Positions 1 through 7,483 are shown, counted from the first letter of the stretch. The stretch: 64,000 nucleotides of DNA from Alcaligenaceae bacterium (GCA_013416435.1 JACCEN010000018.1:1-64000); one strand, 5' to 3'. Numbers and translations are program-made. The notes: generated by a model from the sequence alone, not told the origin.

Positions 1-162
1 GTGCTCCTGAACCCAGCGGCGTAATAAGTTCGGATTTAAACCATGATCGATTGCGATGGAGGCCAGGGACGCCCCACTTGCCAAGCAAAGTTGAACCAGT
101 TCGGCCTTGTATTGCGGGGAATGTTGACGTCGGTGGCGACGCCCTTGGGATGTTTGGTGCAT
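1..162 (-). CDS. IS66-type transposase accessory protein TnpA, partial (runs off the window start)
   Basis: The minus strand reads 54 codons from the ATG at 160-162 to the window edge without a stop. The protein starts MHQTSQGRRHRRQHSPQYKA and continues with ASLASIAIDHGLNPNLLRRW, the helix-turn-helix signature of the small TnpA (OrfA) protein of IS66-type elements, where HGLNxNLLRRW is typical. In these elements TnpA is needed with TnpB and TnpC for transposition. Only the N-terminus is inside the window, so it cannot be judged whether the element is complete. The start codon lies inside a perfect hairpin (159-196). IS3-type OrfA is a less likely alternative. Confidence 0.65.
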   Translation of the reverse strand, partial: MHQTSQGRRHRRQHSPQYKAELVQLCLASGASLASIAIDHGLNPNLLRRWVQEH

Positions 163-196
163 ACGTGTCCACGATAAAAATGATGGACACGTATGC
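159..196. repeat. 13-bp perfect inverted repeat over the tnpA start
   Basis: The arms GCATACGTGTCCA (159-171) and TGGACACGTATGC (184-196) are perfect reverse complements around a 12-base loop. The tnpA start codon is in the left arm. It may be a hairpin controlling transposase translation, a transposase binding site or part of the element end. The sequence alone does not decide. Confidence 0.55.
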
Positions 197-323
197 TCTA
201 ACAGGGTCGGGCGCGATTCAAGATGGAGTTCGCAGAACGCTTACATTACGATAGCGACGCCGTCGATCCGCCGTATATCAAATGTATCGCCGATCGCGTC
301 GTGCCTGACAAGCCCGGCCACAC

Positions 324-446
324 CTAAGAATGGGCGTAGAGTGCTTGACCTGGAATCTCCATGTTGGCGACAACGATCTTTCCTGATTCGGACTCGGTAA
401 TGAATAGCTGTTTGCCGTCTACGCCACCAAAAGCGACATTCGTAGT
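324..446 (-). pseudogene. C-terminal remnant of an SMP-30/gluconolactonase-family gene
   Basis: The last 40 codons of this minus-strand frame read TNVAFGGVDGKQLFITESES followed by GKIVVANMEIPGQALYAHS and a stop. That is the typical end of SMP-30/gluconolactonase/LRE-like beta-propeller lactonases (TNVAFGGPD...LYITES...). Everything upstream of about 446 is unrelated: the frame runs into the antisense of a LysR-type remnant. It is therefore a truncated tail with no start of its own. An intact family member lies at 59308-60207. Confidence 0.6.
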
Positions 447-876
447 AAGAATACCCGCACACGATCTAATGCGGACCAATGAGGTCTGCTGCATATTGCG
501 TGAATCGCATGCGCTTGCATCCAGAGCCATTATTGATATTGACGACCTCGCCGACCAAGTAATTATTTCAACGAATCGCAGCACCCGTGTCGGCCGAGCA
601 ATAGAGCAGGAGTGCCAAAACGCTGGTCGGAAAATCCCGCATATAGGGATCGAAGCTAACTCTTCCATGGCGGCATGTTTGCTTGCGATGGAAGGCGTCG
701 GGATCGCATTGGTGGATGGAACTGCAGTACGTACCGGGATGTTTCCCAATATGGTGTCCAGGCCACTTTCTCCGTCTACGAAAATTAAAACATTGCTGAT
801 CTATCCACGCGATAGGCCGCGCTTGCGTGCCAGCATCCGCTTTTCTGAGTATTTGAAAGGCGGGCTCCTACGCTAG
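445..876 (+). pseudogene. LysR-type regulator, C-terminal effector-domain remnant
   Basis: From about 445 the frame encodes the second half of a LysR substrate-binding domain: the subdomain with RESHALASRAIIDIDDLADQ, then SNSSMAACLLAMEGVGIALVD-like sequence (here IEANSSMAACLLAMEGVGIA) and a family-like end in RPRLRASIRFSEYLK. The DNA-binding helix-turn-helix and first effector subdomain are missing. The start of this open frame at 361 lies in sequence that is antisense coding for a lactonase tail. It is a broken gene joined to another broken gene and cannot act as a DNA-binding regulator. Confidence 0.65.
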
Positions 877-923
877 AAAAGAATCAGGTGAAAGCGATAT
901 CAGCCAGCCCCACACTGAACAGC

Positions 924-957
924 AAAAAGCCCATGTTCCTTTAGGAATCATGGGCTT
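924..957 (-). terminator. Rho-independent terminator after tRNA-Leu(GAG)
   Basis: AAGCCCATG (927-935) pairs with CATGGGCTT (949-957), with a second inner stem TTCCT/AGGAA. On the minus strand the hairpin ends in a run of U from the A-tract 924-928. It lies 33 bases past the 3' end of tRNA-Leu. Confidence 0.75.
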
Positions 958-989
958 AGAGACTATTTTGGACTGCTTTGGAAAATTCT

Positions 990-1074
990 TGGTGCCGACG
1001 GCGAGACTCGAACTCGCACAGCTTTCGCCACTACCCCCTCAAGATAGCGTGTCTACCAATTCCACCACGTCGGC
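990..1074 (-). tRNA. tRNA-Leu (anticodon GAG)
   Basis: The minus strand gives an 85-nt class II tRNA: acceptor GCCGACG pairing with CGTCGGC, discriminator A, an encoded CCA, anticodon GAG in the loop CTTGAGG, a long variable arm and the T-loop GTTCGAGTC. It lies just downstream of secG in the same direction. Established knowledge: this tRNA sits between secG and the nuo operon in Bordetella relatives. Confidence 0.95.
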
Positions 1075-1149
1075 GATGAAAGACCAGCATTCTAGCACAG
1101 TTTTCCGTGTATTGTGCCAGGGGCGCCAGGCACCCCGTTGGAGTTCGGG

Positions 1150-1668
1150 CTATTTGTTTGCGCCGCTTTCAGCAGGTTTATCCGAAGAAGCGCTGGAATC
1201 CGCCGCCGTGCCGGAGCCGGCAGCCGGCTGAGCCGCTTCTGCCGCAGGTTTTTCAGGCGACGCGGCAGGCGCCGCAGGGACGTCGGCCGGGACGGAAGGC
1301 ACCGAGGGCACGCTGGAGGTTGCCGGGGTGGCCGCACCGGGCACTGCCGGAACCGCGCCGCCGGCCGCCGGAACGGCCGAACCCTGATAGTCTTGCATGA
1401 CGCCGCCGTCGATCAAGCCCGTGCCCGCAGGATGGTGCGCCATATAGGCCAGCCCGCCCGTGGACACGAAGAAGATGATGGCCGCCCATTTCGTCATGCG
1501 CGACAGAAAGTTCGCGGCGCCGGCCGCGCCGAACAGGCTCCCCGCCGAGCCACCACCAAAGGACGAGCCCATATCGGCGCCCTTGCCTTGCTGCAGCAAG
1601 ACCAGGACGATGATGCTAAGCGAAGAAATAACCTGGACCGCCATGAAAACGGGAGACAACCATTGCAT
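1150..1668 (-). CDS. secG: Sec translocase subunit SecG
   Basis: SecG is the small inner-membrane subunit of SecYEG that assists protein export. The 172-residue protein has two membrane segments (about residues 4-24 and 55-75) joined by the Gly-rich loop LLQQGKGADMGSSFGGGSAG, which is diagnostic. The C-terminus (about 85-172) is a long Ala/Pro/Ser-rich, probably disordered tail, making it longer than the roughly 110 residues of E. coli SecG; such tails occur in betaproteobacteria. It lies 16 bases downstream of tpiA, probably cotranscribed. Confidence 0.95.
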   Translation of the reverse strand: MQWLSPVFMAVQVISSLSIIVLVLLQQGKGADMGSSFGGGSAGSLFGAAGAANFLSRMTKWAAIIFFVSTGGLAYMAHHPAGTGLIDGGVMQDYQGSAVPAAGGAVPAVPGAATPATSSVPSVPSVPADVPAAPAASPEKPAAEAAQPAAGSGTAADSSASSDKPAESGANK

Positions 1669-1684
1669 GAAAAAACTCCGAGGC

Positions 1685-2434
1685 CTATGCGGCCGCTATA
1701 CGTAAAAATTCCTCAGCCATCAGTGAGGCGCCGCCAACCAGCGCGCCGTCGATGTCTTCCATTGCAAACAGACTGCCCGCGTTGGACGCCTTGACGCTGC
1801 CGCCATACAACACACGGACTTGCGGCGCACCGAGTTCGGCCAGCCGCTCGCGGATGAAGGCATGCACCGCCTGCGCCTGCTCGGGCGTGGCTGTGAGACC
1901 CGTACCGATCGCCCACACGGGCTCGTAAGCCAACACCATGCCGGCAACGCGGTCCTTCCCCAGCGCCAGCACAGGCGCCAACTGGCGCGCGATGACTTTG
2001 GCGGTCTGGCCGGATTGCTGCTCGTCAAGGGTTTCACCGACACATACGACAGGCGTGATGCCGGCCTCGAGCGCGGCCAAGGCTTTGTCGGCAACCTGCT
2101 CGTCGGTTTCGGCATGCAGGCTGCGACGCTCGGAATGGCCGACCAGCACCCATTTGCATGCGAAGTCGTGCAGCATGGACGCCGAAATCTCGCCGGTATA
2201 AGCGCCCTGCTCATGCGTGCTGACATCCTGGGCGCCCCAGGTGACGCCCGTGCCCCGCAGGTTTTCCTGCACCTGCGCCAAGTACGGGAAAGGAACACAA
2301 ACCGCAATATCGCTATTGTGTACGGCAGCTACACCGGCGCATATGCCGTCCAGGAGCTTGGCGTTCGCGGCCAAGCTGCCGTGCATCTTCCAATTGCCCA
2401 TGACCAGGCGACGACGAGTGGGAACACTAAGCAT
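1685..2434 (-). CDS. tpiA: Triosephosphate isomerase
   Basis: A glycolytic and gluconeogenic enzyme that interconverts dihydroxyacetone phosphate and glyceraldehyde 3-phosphate. The 249-residue protein has the substrate-binding NWKMH, the electrophilic His in VLVGHSERR, the catalytic Glu in AYEPVWAIGTG and the phosphate-binding YGGSVK. The frame is open 66 bases further upstream, but the start at 2434 (MLSVPTRRRLVMGNWKMH) matches the family N-terminus; no strong ribosome site is visible. Located upstream of secG in the same direction. Confidence 0.95.
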   Translation of the reverse strand: MLSVPTRRRLVMGNWKMHGSLAANAKLLDGICAGVAAVHNSDIAVCVPFPYLAQVQENLRGTGVTWGAQDVSTHEQGAYTGEISASMLHDFACKWVLVGHSERRSLHAETDEQVADKALAALEAGITPVVCVGETLDEQQSGQTAKVIARQLAPVLALGKDRVAGMVLAYEPVWAIGTGLTATPEQAQAVHAFIRERLAELGAPQVRVLYGGSVKASNAGSLFAMEDIDGALVGGASLMAEEFLRIAAA

Positions 2435-2556
2435 TGAAGAAGAATAAAAAAATTGAATAACCCGGCATTGTAGCTTGGAAAAGCCCTCTTCGCCTACCAT
2501 GCGGCGGCCTTGCCGGGCAAAAAACGGGTGGAAACGCCCACCCGCATCCGGGATCG

Positions 2557-3534
2557 CTACACGGTAAGCACGATCTTGCCGATTTGCTCACCCGCGTCCA
2601 TCATGGCGTGGGCGTCGCAGGCGCGCTCGAGAGGAAACGTAGCGTGCACAATAGGCTTGATCTTGCCGGCTTCGAACAGGGGCCAGACCCGCTCTTTCAA
2701 CGAGCGGGCGATTGCCCCCTTGAATGACACCGGGCGCGGACGCAGCGTGGATCCCGTTACCGTGAGGCGACGGCGCAGTATCTGGCTGAAGTCCAGTTCC
2801 GCCTTGACTCCGCCCAGCAAGGCGATGATCACGGTTCTGCCGTCGTCAGCCAAGCAATTGATGTTGCGATTGACATAGTCGCCGGCAACCATGTCCAGAA
2901 TCACGTCGACCCCCCTGCCATCGGTGGCGTTCTTGATCTCCTCGACGAAATCCTGAGTGCGGTAATTGAAGGCTTTCACGGCACCCAGGGCCTCGACGGC
3001 GCGGGCGCGCTCATCGCTGCCGACGGTCGCATATACCTTATGCCCCAATGCCGTGGCCAGTTGCACGGCCGTCGTGCCGATGCCGCTGGCCCCGCCGTGC
3101 ACCAACAGGGTTTCGCCGGCCGCCAGGCGGCCGCGATCGAACACGTTGCTCCATACGGTGTAATAGGTTTCCGGTATGCCGGCGGCTTCGACGTCGGTAA
3201 GCCCCTTGGGCACAGGAAGGCATTGCTCTACGGGCGCCGCGCAATATTCCGCGTAACCCCCACCGGCCACGAGAGCGCATACCTTGTCCCCCACCGTCAA
3301 ACCGCTCGCGCCCAAATCGCCAGAAATGATCTCGCCCACGACCTCCAGGCCCGGCAGGTCGGAAGCGCCTGGAGGAGGCGGATACTTGCCCTTGCGCTGA
3401 ACGACATCGGGGCGGTTGACGCCGGCGGCGGATACCTTGATGAGGACTTCTCCTGCTCGGAGTTCTGGCATGGGCCTGTCCACCGGAACAAGGACTTCCG
3501 GGCCGCCGGGCTTTGAAATTTCCACCGCTTTCAT
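2557..3534 (-). CDS. NAD(P)H quinone oxidoreductase, PIG3-type MDR family
   Basis: A zinc-free medium-chain dehydrogenase/reductase of the quinone oxidoreductase (PIG3-like) group. The 325-residue protein starts MKAVEISKPGGPEVLV, has the GroES-like N-terminal domain with GVNRPDVVQRKGKYPPPPG, and a Rossmann domain with HGGASGIGTTAVQLA. The zinc ligands of alcohol dehydrogenases are absent. The start at 3534 has GGAG 8 bases upstream; the longer open frame to 3606 has no such support. It sits upstream of tpiA with a 122-base gap. Confidence 0.88.
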   Translation of the reverse strand: MKAVEISKPGGPEVLVPVDRPMPELRAGEVLIKVSAAGVNRPDVVQRKGKYPPPPGASDLPGLEVVGEIISGDLGASGLTVGDKVCALVAGGGYAEYCAAPVEQCLPVPKGLTDVEAAGIPETYYTVWSNVFDRGRLAAGETLLVHGGASGIGTTAVQLATALGHKVYATVGSDERARAVEALGAVKAFNYRTQDFVEEIKNATDGRGVDVILDMVAGDYVNRNINCLADDGRTVIIALLGGVKAELDFSQILRRRLTVTGSTLRPRPVSFKGAIARSLKERVWPLFEAGKIKPIVHATFPLERACDAHAMMDAGEQIGKIVLTV

Positions 3535-3714
3535 ATGGTCTCCATAATGCAAAAGGCACAAAACCGCATTATCGCTGATATCCCGATTTTTTCCCGATTT
3601 CCGCAAATGCGCCCCACAAGCCGGTCCACATAGGCTAAACTCTCGTGCTTCTGAAAGGTTGGGGCGAGCCGGTATAAAATCGAGCTTCCCTTTGGAAATC
3701 TTGTCAGTAACTAC

Positions 3715-3804
3715 GGAAGCGTGCCAGAGCGGTTGAATGGACTGGTCTTGAAAACCAGCGACGGGGCAACCCGTCCGTGAGTTCGAATCTCACCGCTTCC
3801 GCCA
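3715..3804 (+). tRNA. tRNA-Ser (anticodon UGA)
   Basis: A 90-nt class II tRNA with acceptor GGAAGC/GCTTCC, anticodon TGA in CTTGAAA, a long variable arm GCGACGGGGCAACCCGTC, T-loop GTTCGAATC, discriminator G and encoded CCA. Confidence 0.95.
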
Positions 3805-3857
3805 TCTACCTGGGTCGCCAACTCCCATCGATACACCGGCGCCCCATCGCAAACCGC

Positions 3858-3943
3858 GCACCCATGGCGGAATTGGTAGACGCAAGAGACTTAAAATCTC
3901 TCGATCCTTGATCGTGCCGGTTCGATTCCGGCTGGGTGCACCA
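3858..3943 (+). tRNA. tRNA-Leu (anticodon UAA)
   Basis: An 86-nt class II tRNA with acceptor GCACCCA/TGGGTGC, anticodon TAA in CTTAAAA, T-loop GTTCGATTC, discriminator A and encoded CCA. It lies 53 bases after tRNA-Ser, so the two probably share a transcript. Confidence 0.95.
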
Positions 3944-4028
3944 ATGAAAATTGCCACTGAAGGCAGCCGCCATAAGGCGGATATAAGAATCGACAGAAGA
4001 CTGCTATCGTCGGAAAAAAGGAGACGCT

Positions 4029-4526
4029 ATGCCCTTCTTCGCTTCGCTAGCAGAGAACCGAGAACCAGGAATCGAATCGCTCCACGCATTCGTCTCGGCC
4101 GTTCAAGACTTCATCGGCGCAATCCTTGACCTTTCGATATTTGACGCCGAAGATCGGGACACCGAAATGCCTTATCTGTTTCGTCAATTCCATGGCGACG
4201 CACAAGAGGTCTACAGGCAATACCTTCCACGCTCCTTTGACGCCCTGCAAAGCAATATTCCCAAAATCAGGCCGGAGCATATCGAGGCACACGGACTGAC
4301 CGGCGCGCCTCAGCGACTGAAGCTTCGTGTGCTGGGAGCCGTCGAGCAGGCTCGCAAACGGTTTCAAAGCGTCTGGGACTGGCTGAAAGAGGCACTCAGG
4401 CAGATCAATCACATCCTGGAGTCCATTATTGATGCGGTTGCGGCTTCCACGGGTACTCCCCACGGCGGACTCATCAAGGAATTCAAGGACACCTTGATGA
4501 TCACGTTCGTTCAGATGCGTTCGTAA
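4029..4526 (+). CDS. Hypothetical protein, 165 aa
   Basis: I do not recognise this gene. It starts MPFFASLAENREPGIESLHA and is preceded by a good ribosome site (AAGGAGA, 6 bases upstream). The protein is soluble, mainly helical by composition, and has no signal peptide or membrane segment. It lies 85 bases after tRNA-Leu. The Shine-Dalgarno sequence and normal codon use suggest a real gene. A weak hairpin (GCCCCG/CGGGGC, 4544-4571) follows it and could be its terminator. Confidence 0.6.
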   Translation: MPFFASLAENREPGIESLHAFVSAVQDFIGAILDLSIFDAEDRDTEMPYLFRQFHGDAQEVYRQYLPRSFDALQSNIPKIRPEHIEAHGLTGAPQRLKLRVLGAVEQARKRFQSVWDWLKEALRQINHILESIIDAVAASTGTPHGGLIKEFKDTLMITFVQMRS

Positions 4527-4584
4527 ATGAAAAGATCGGGACGGCCCCGAAATGAGAAATCATACCGGGGCTCTTTCGTCCGGA

Positions 4585-4806
4585 CTACTCGCCCAACTGA
4601 TCGAATATGATCGAATCCGGCTCTATATCGCCACGAAAGAGCTGGGCATCGACGTCTTCGTGCTCGCCGTCCGCCGCATCCACCGGGGGCAAATCAAGCT
4701 TGGCTGCCAGCTCTCTTTTTGCCTGAAGGACGCTGGAGACGGGCCCGTCTATGAGGGCGACCCCCTCGCTCCCGTCCGTCTTCTTGAATTGGATTTGGGT
4801 TTTCAT
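4585..4806 (-). CDS. Hypothetical small protein, 73 aa
   Basis: It starts MKTQIQFKKTDGSEGVALID, has AGGAGA 5 bases before the ATG, and is acidic towards the C-terminus (DAADGEHEDVDAQLFRGDIE). I do not recognise a family; the size and fold-like pattern (beta strand, turn, helix with LQAKRELAAKLDLP) suggest a small cytoplasmic domain. It is convergent with the 4029-4526 gene. The 275 bases between it and csbD show only short unsupported frames. Confidence 0.6.
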   Translation of the reverse strand: MKTQIQFKKTDGSEGVALIDGPVSSVLQAKRELAAKLDLPPVDAADGEHEDVDAQLFRGDIEPDSIIFDQLGE

Positions 4807-5081
4807 CTGGTCTCCTGATCGCGGGGCATCCGCTCAACGGCCATGCTGCAAGTTTGATGCCCGGCGGCCTTGTCCAGATGTTTCGCAGGCGCTCCGCGTG
4901 GCCGGCTTAGCCCTGGCACCTCGTTTGCTGCCGATCGTACTCATCGCTGCCCTTATCGCGGGAATCGCGCTCGCCTAAGAGAGGTAGACCGTTTGGCAGC
5001 CAGATGGTGCAGGCACGCTGCTTGCTAGGTCAGCGATGAGCAGCGCTCGCAGACTGCGAGACCTCAACCCTAGGAGCAAAC

Positions 5082-5261
5082 ATGAACAAGGATCAAGTGA
5101 AAGGCGCCGCAAAAGAGATCAAAGGCTCAGTAAAGGAGACTGCCGGCCGAGTTACCGACAACAAGCAGACCGAGCTGGAAGGCAAGGTCGAAAAGAATAT
5201 CGGCACAGCTCAGCGCAAGGTGGGCGAAGCGAAAGACGCCGTGCGTGACGCATCGAAATGA
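5082..5261 (+). CDS. CsbD family stress protein, 59 aa
   Basis: A small hydrophilic protein, MNKDQVKGAAKEIKGSVKET followed by AGRVTDNKQTELEGKVEKN, which is the CsbD-family repeat pattern (KGxxKEIKGxxKExxGxxTxxxxxELEGKxxK). CsbD proteins accumulate in general stress responses; their molecular role is unknown. Its stop overlaps a possible upstream start (5258) of the next gene and lies just before its preferred start at 5270, so the two are likely cotranscribed. The start has GGAG 6 bases upstream. Confidence 0.85.
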   Translation: MNKDQVKGAAKEIKGSVKETAGRVTDNKQTELEGKVEKNIGTAQRKVGEAKDAVRDASK

Positions 5262-5269
5262 GGACATGT

Positions 5270-5641
5270 ATGAAAAGCAGAAATCTGAAGCAACTTATCG
5301 TCATCGCGGCCACCCCGCTGTTCATGGGTCTTGCCGCCACGGCGGGTGCAGCTCAAACCTTGACGTCCGATCAAATAGACGCGCAATATGACGCCGCGAT
5401 GAAACAGTGCGACGGCATGAAGGGCAATGACAAGGACGTTTGCAAGAAAGAAGCAAAGGCCCAGCGCGACTCGGCCGAAGCCGACATGAAGGCGGGCAAA
5501 AAAACCGCGGAAGCGCGTCATGACGCAGTGAAGGAAAAGCGCGATGCCGCCTATGACGTTGCCAAGGAAAAGTGCGACGCCATGTCCGGCGACGCCAAGG
5601 ACCAGTGCATCGCAGAAGCCAAGACCAAGTACGGAAAGTAG
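5270..5641 (+). CDS. Exported Lys/Asp-rich protein of unknown function
   Basis: The 123-residue protein starts with MKSRNLKQLIVIAATPLFMG, a signal peptide with likely cleavage after AGAA. The mature part is highly charged and helical, with repeated A/K/D segments (AKAQRDSAEADMKAGKKTAE) and four Cys in two related blocks, QCDGMKGNDKDVCKKEAK and KCDAMSGDAKDQCIAEAK. This suggests an internal duplication with paired disulfides in the periplasm. An in-frame ATG at 5258 overlaps the csbD stop, but MKSRN fits a signal peptide better. Confidence 0.7.
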   Translation: MKSRNLKQLIVIAATPLFMGLAATAGAAQTLTSDQIDAQYDAAMKQCDGMKGNDKDVCKKEAKAQRDSAEADMKAGKKTAEARHDAVKEKRDAAYDVAKEKCDAMSGDAKDQCIAEAKTKYGK

Positions 5642-5680
5642 TCTGCTGGCCGACTAGCACCACACACTCCGTAGTTCTTT

Positions 5681-5702
5681 GCCCTCTTCGGAGGGCTTTT
5701 TT
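5681..5702 (+). terminator. Rho-independent terminator of the csbD unit
   Basis: GCCCTC-TTCG-GAGGGC, a stable UUCG tetraloop hairpin, is followed by a T-run, 40 bases after the stop of the exported protein. Confidence 0.9.
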
Positions 5703-5812
5703 ACGCGGGTGTCGGCCTTGGGCTACGATCTTCTTGTGGCTGCGGGTAAAATTCACGATGGGCGGTTACGCGCGGAAGCTCGTATACTGGCTTTTCATAT
5801 CAGGCGGCCGAA

Positions 5813-6178
5813 GTGACTCGTATAAATTGCATCCCTGTCAATGAATTAAGCGGTCCGCATTTGGTGGCCGAATATCGCGAATTGCCCCGGGTTTTCAGAC
5901 TCGCTGAAAAGGCCGCAAGCCGTGGAAAATTGCTTCAACCCGACGCATACACCTTGGGCAAAGGCCATCTTCTTTTCTTCTACACCCGTCTTGGGTATCT
6001 GGCCAAGCGACATGCGGAATTGATACAGGAAATGAAGCGCAGGGATTACAAACCGTCGTTCGCCGGCATCGAGCGCGACCAGTTTCCGGGCATACCGGAC
6101 AGCTTTTGGAATAACTGGAGTCCCACCGAAGAAGCCTTGCAGCTTAACCGGCAACGAATCCAAGAGCGCAGCCCATAA
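5813..6178 (+). CDS. Pyrimidine dimer DNA glycosylase, T4 endonuclease V (DenV) type
   Basis: A UV repair enzyme that flips out and excises cyclobutane pyrimidine dimers and nicks the abasic site. The 121-residue protein begins MTRINCIPVNELSGPHLVAE with YRELPRVF following, almost the T4 DenV N-terminus. Thr2 (whose amino group is the nucleophile after Met removal), Arg3, His16, Arg22, Glu23 (catalytic) and Arg26 are all present, and LGKGHLLFFYTRLGYLAKRH matches the second conserved block. It is somewhat shorter than T4 DenV (138 aa) at the C-terminus. The start codon is GTG. It stands alone between a terminator and the DJ-1-like gene. Homologues are known in some bacteria, probably by ancient phage transfer. 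Confidence 0.9.
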   Translation: MTRINCIPVNELSGPHLVAEYRELPRVFRLAEKAASRGKLLQPDAYTLGKGHLLFFYTRLGYLAKRHAELIQEMKRRDYKPSFAGIERDQFPGIPDSFWNNWSPTEEALQLNRQRIQERSP

Positions 6179-6233
6179 GGCGTGGGCCGCAGTTACAGTG
6201 AGTATCTTCGACCATTGATTGGGCGGCCACACC

Positions 6234-7373
6234 ATGAGCCTGCGAAGAATCCTGTGGGTCGTACTGGGCATAGTGATCTCGTTATCCGCTTTGGGCGCAG
6301 CTTGGCTCATGTCCTTGCCGGCCACGCCCGGCATCGCTGCCGCTGCTTCCATCCCGGAAAGCGAAACCGCAGCAATGCTGGCGGCGTTGCAGCCGCCCAA
6401 GCGCAGCCGCCCTGTAATCGCCATTATCGCGATCAACGATGCCACCGAAACCACGGATTTCCTGATGCCTTACGGCATCTTGAAGCGTGCCGATGCGGCC
6501 GACGTCATGGCTCTGGCGACTCGACCGGGACTCGTATCGCTATATCCAGCGCTCCAGGCTGAACCCGATGCAACCATCGCACAATTCGACGAACGCTATC
6601 CCGACGGCGCGGACTATGTGATTGTTCCCGCGATGAGCCGTGATGACGACCCCGAAGCCCTGCAATGGATCAAGCAGCAGGCAGACAAGGGCGCCATCAT
6701 CGTAAGCGTCTGCGCGGGCGCCAAAGTGGCGGCGGCAGCCGGCCTGCTCGATGGCCGTTCGGCGACAACGCACTGGTACTATGTCGATGAGCTGCTTGAA
6801 GAACATCCGGAGATTCGTTATGTCGAGAATCGCCGCATGGTGGTCGACCGTGCGGTTGCATCCACCACGGGCATCACGGCATCCATGCCGATGATGCTGA
6901 TGCTGATCGAAGCTTTTGCCGGCAAGGAAAAGGCGGCGGCCATCGCCTCAGGGCTGGGGGTCGCGAACTGGGATGCGCGCCATGACAGTGCTGCGTTCAA
7001 GTTCACGCGCGCGTTCGCCGCTACGGCTATAGCGAACCGCCTGGCTTTCTGGAGGGCGGAAGATCTGGGCATTCCGTTGCGGCCGGGCGTTGACGAAGTG
7101 TCTCTCGCACTCGTTGCCGACGCCTGGTCGCGCACGTACCGGTCAAGCGTCGTGACATACGCAAATGACGCGCAGCCAGTCGAGACCCGCCATGGCTTGC
7201 GTATCATTCCGGACAAGACCTCGGCAGACTGGCCCGCCAACCGACAGCTTACTCGAATAGAAGGGCTGAAGCCGGCTGAGGCGCTCGATCACGCGCTTGC
7301 AGGAATTGCGCTGCGTTATGGCAAAGACACGGCTCATTTCGTAGCAATGCAGCTGGAATACGCTCCGTTTTAA
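6234..7373 (+). CDS. Membrane-anchored DJ-1/PfpI family protein
   Basis: The 379-residue protein starts MSLRRILWVVLGIVISLSAL, an uncleaved or signal-type membrane segment (about 6-26). A class I glutamine amidotransferase-like DJ-1/PfpI domain follows (about 55-240), with the nucleophile elbow VSVCAGAKVAAAAGLLDGR and the downstream ATTHW. The C-terminal part (about 250-379) has no family I recognise. ThiJ/PfpI domains of this form resemble the sensor half of GlxA-type AraC regulators, but no DNA-binding domain is present. The open frame extends to a TTG at 6219; the ATG at 6234 is the natural start. Function unknown. Confidence 0.75.
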   Translation: MSLRRILWVVLGIVISLSALGAAWLMSLPATPGIAAAASIPESETAAMLAALQPPKRSRPVIAIIAINDATETTDFLMPYGILKRADAADVMALATRPGLVSLYPALQAEPDATIAQFDERYPDGADYVIVPAMSRDDDPEALQWIKQQADKGAIIVSVCAGAKVAAAAGLLDGRSATTHWYYVDELLEEHPEIRYVENRRMVVDRAVASTTGITASMPMMLMLIEAFAGKEKAAAIASGLGVANWDARHDSAAFKFTRAFAATAIANRLAFWRAEDLGIPLRPGVDEVSLALVADAWSRTYRSSVVTYANDAQPVETRHGLRIIPDKTSADWPANRQLTRIEGLKPAEALDHALAGIALRYGKDTAHFVAMQLEYAPF

Positions 7374-7402
7374 GGGGACAGACCCCGTGCGGGGTCTGTC
7401 CC
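7374..7402. repeat. GGGGTCAGACCCC palindromic repeat copy
   Basis: A variant copy (GGGGACAGACCCC / GGGGTCTGTCCC) that begins directly after the TAA of the DJ-1-like gene, in the convergent space before pnp. Confidence 0.9.
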
Positions 7403-7408
7403 TAGTAA

Positions 7409-7438
7409 AAAAAACGACACCTTGCGATGTCGTTTTTT
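7409..7438. terminator. Bidirectional terminator between DJ-1-like gene and pnp
   Basis: AAAAAACGACA (7409-7419) pairs with TGTCGTTTTTT (7428-7438) around an 8-base loop, giving a U-tract on both strands. It sits between two repeat copies and separates convergent genes. Confidence 0.85.
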
Positions 7439-7444
7439 GGAGCC

Positions 7445-7475
7445 GGGGTCAGACCCCCTGCAGGGGTCTGACCCC
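7445..7475. repeat. GGGGTCAGACCCC palindromic repeat copy
   Basis: The arms GGGGTCAGACCCC and GGGGTCTGACCCC surround a 5-base spacer (CTGCA), 8 bases before the pnp stop codon region. Confidence 0.95.
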
Positions 7476-7483
7476 ACAAACGA

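Noticed and set aside
324-749. A 141-codon minus-strand frame spanning the lactonase tail and the antisense of LysR
   Set aside because: Only codons 102-141 resemble a protein family; the rest is antisense to the LysR remnant, which is clearly the sense strand there.
4898-4978. A 26-residue very hydrophobic frame (GTG start) before csbD
   Set aside because: There is no ribosome site and no ATG, and it could be chance; not enough support to list as a gene.
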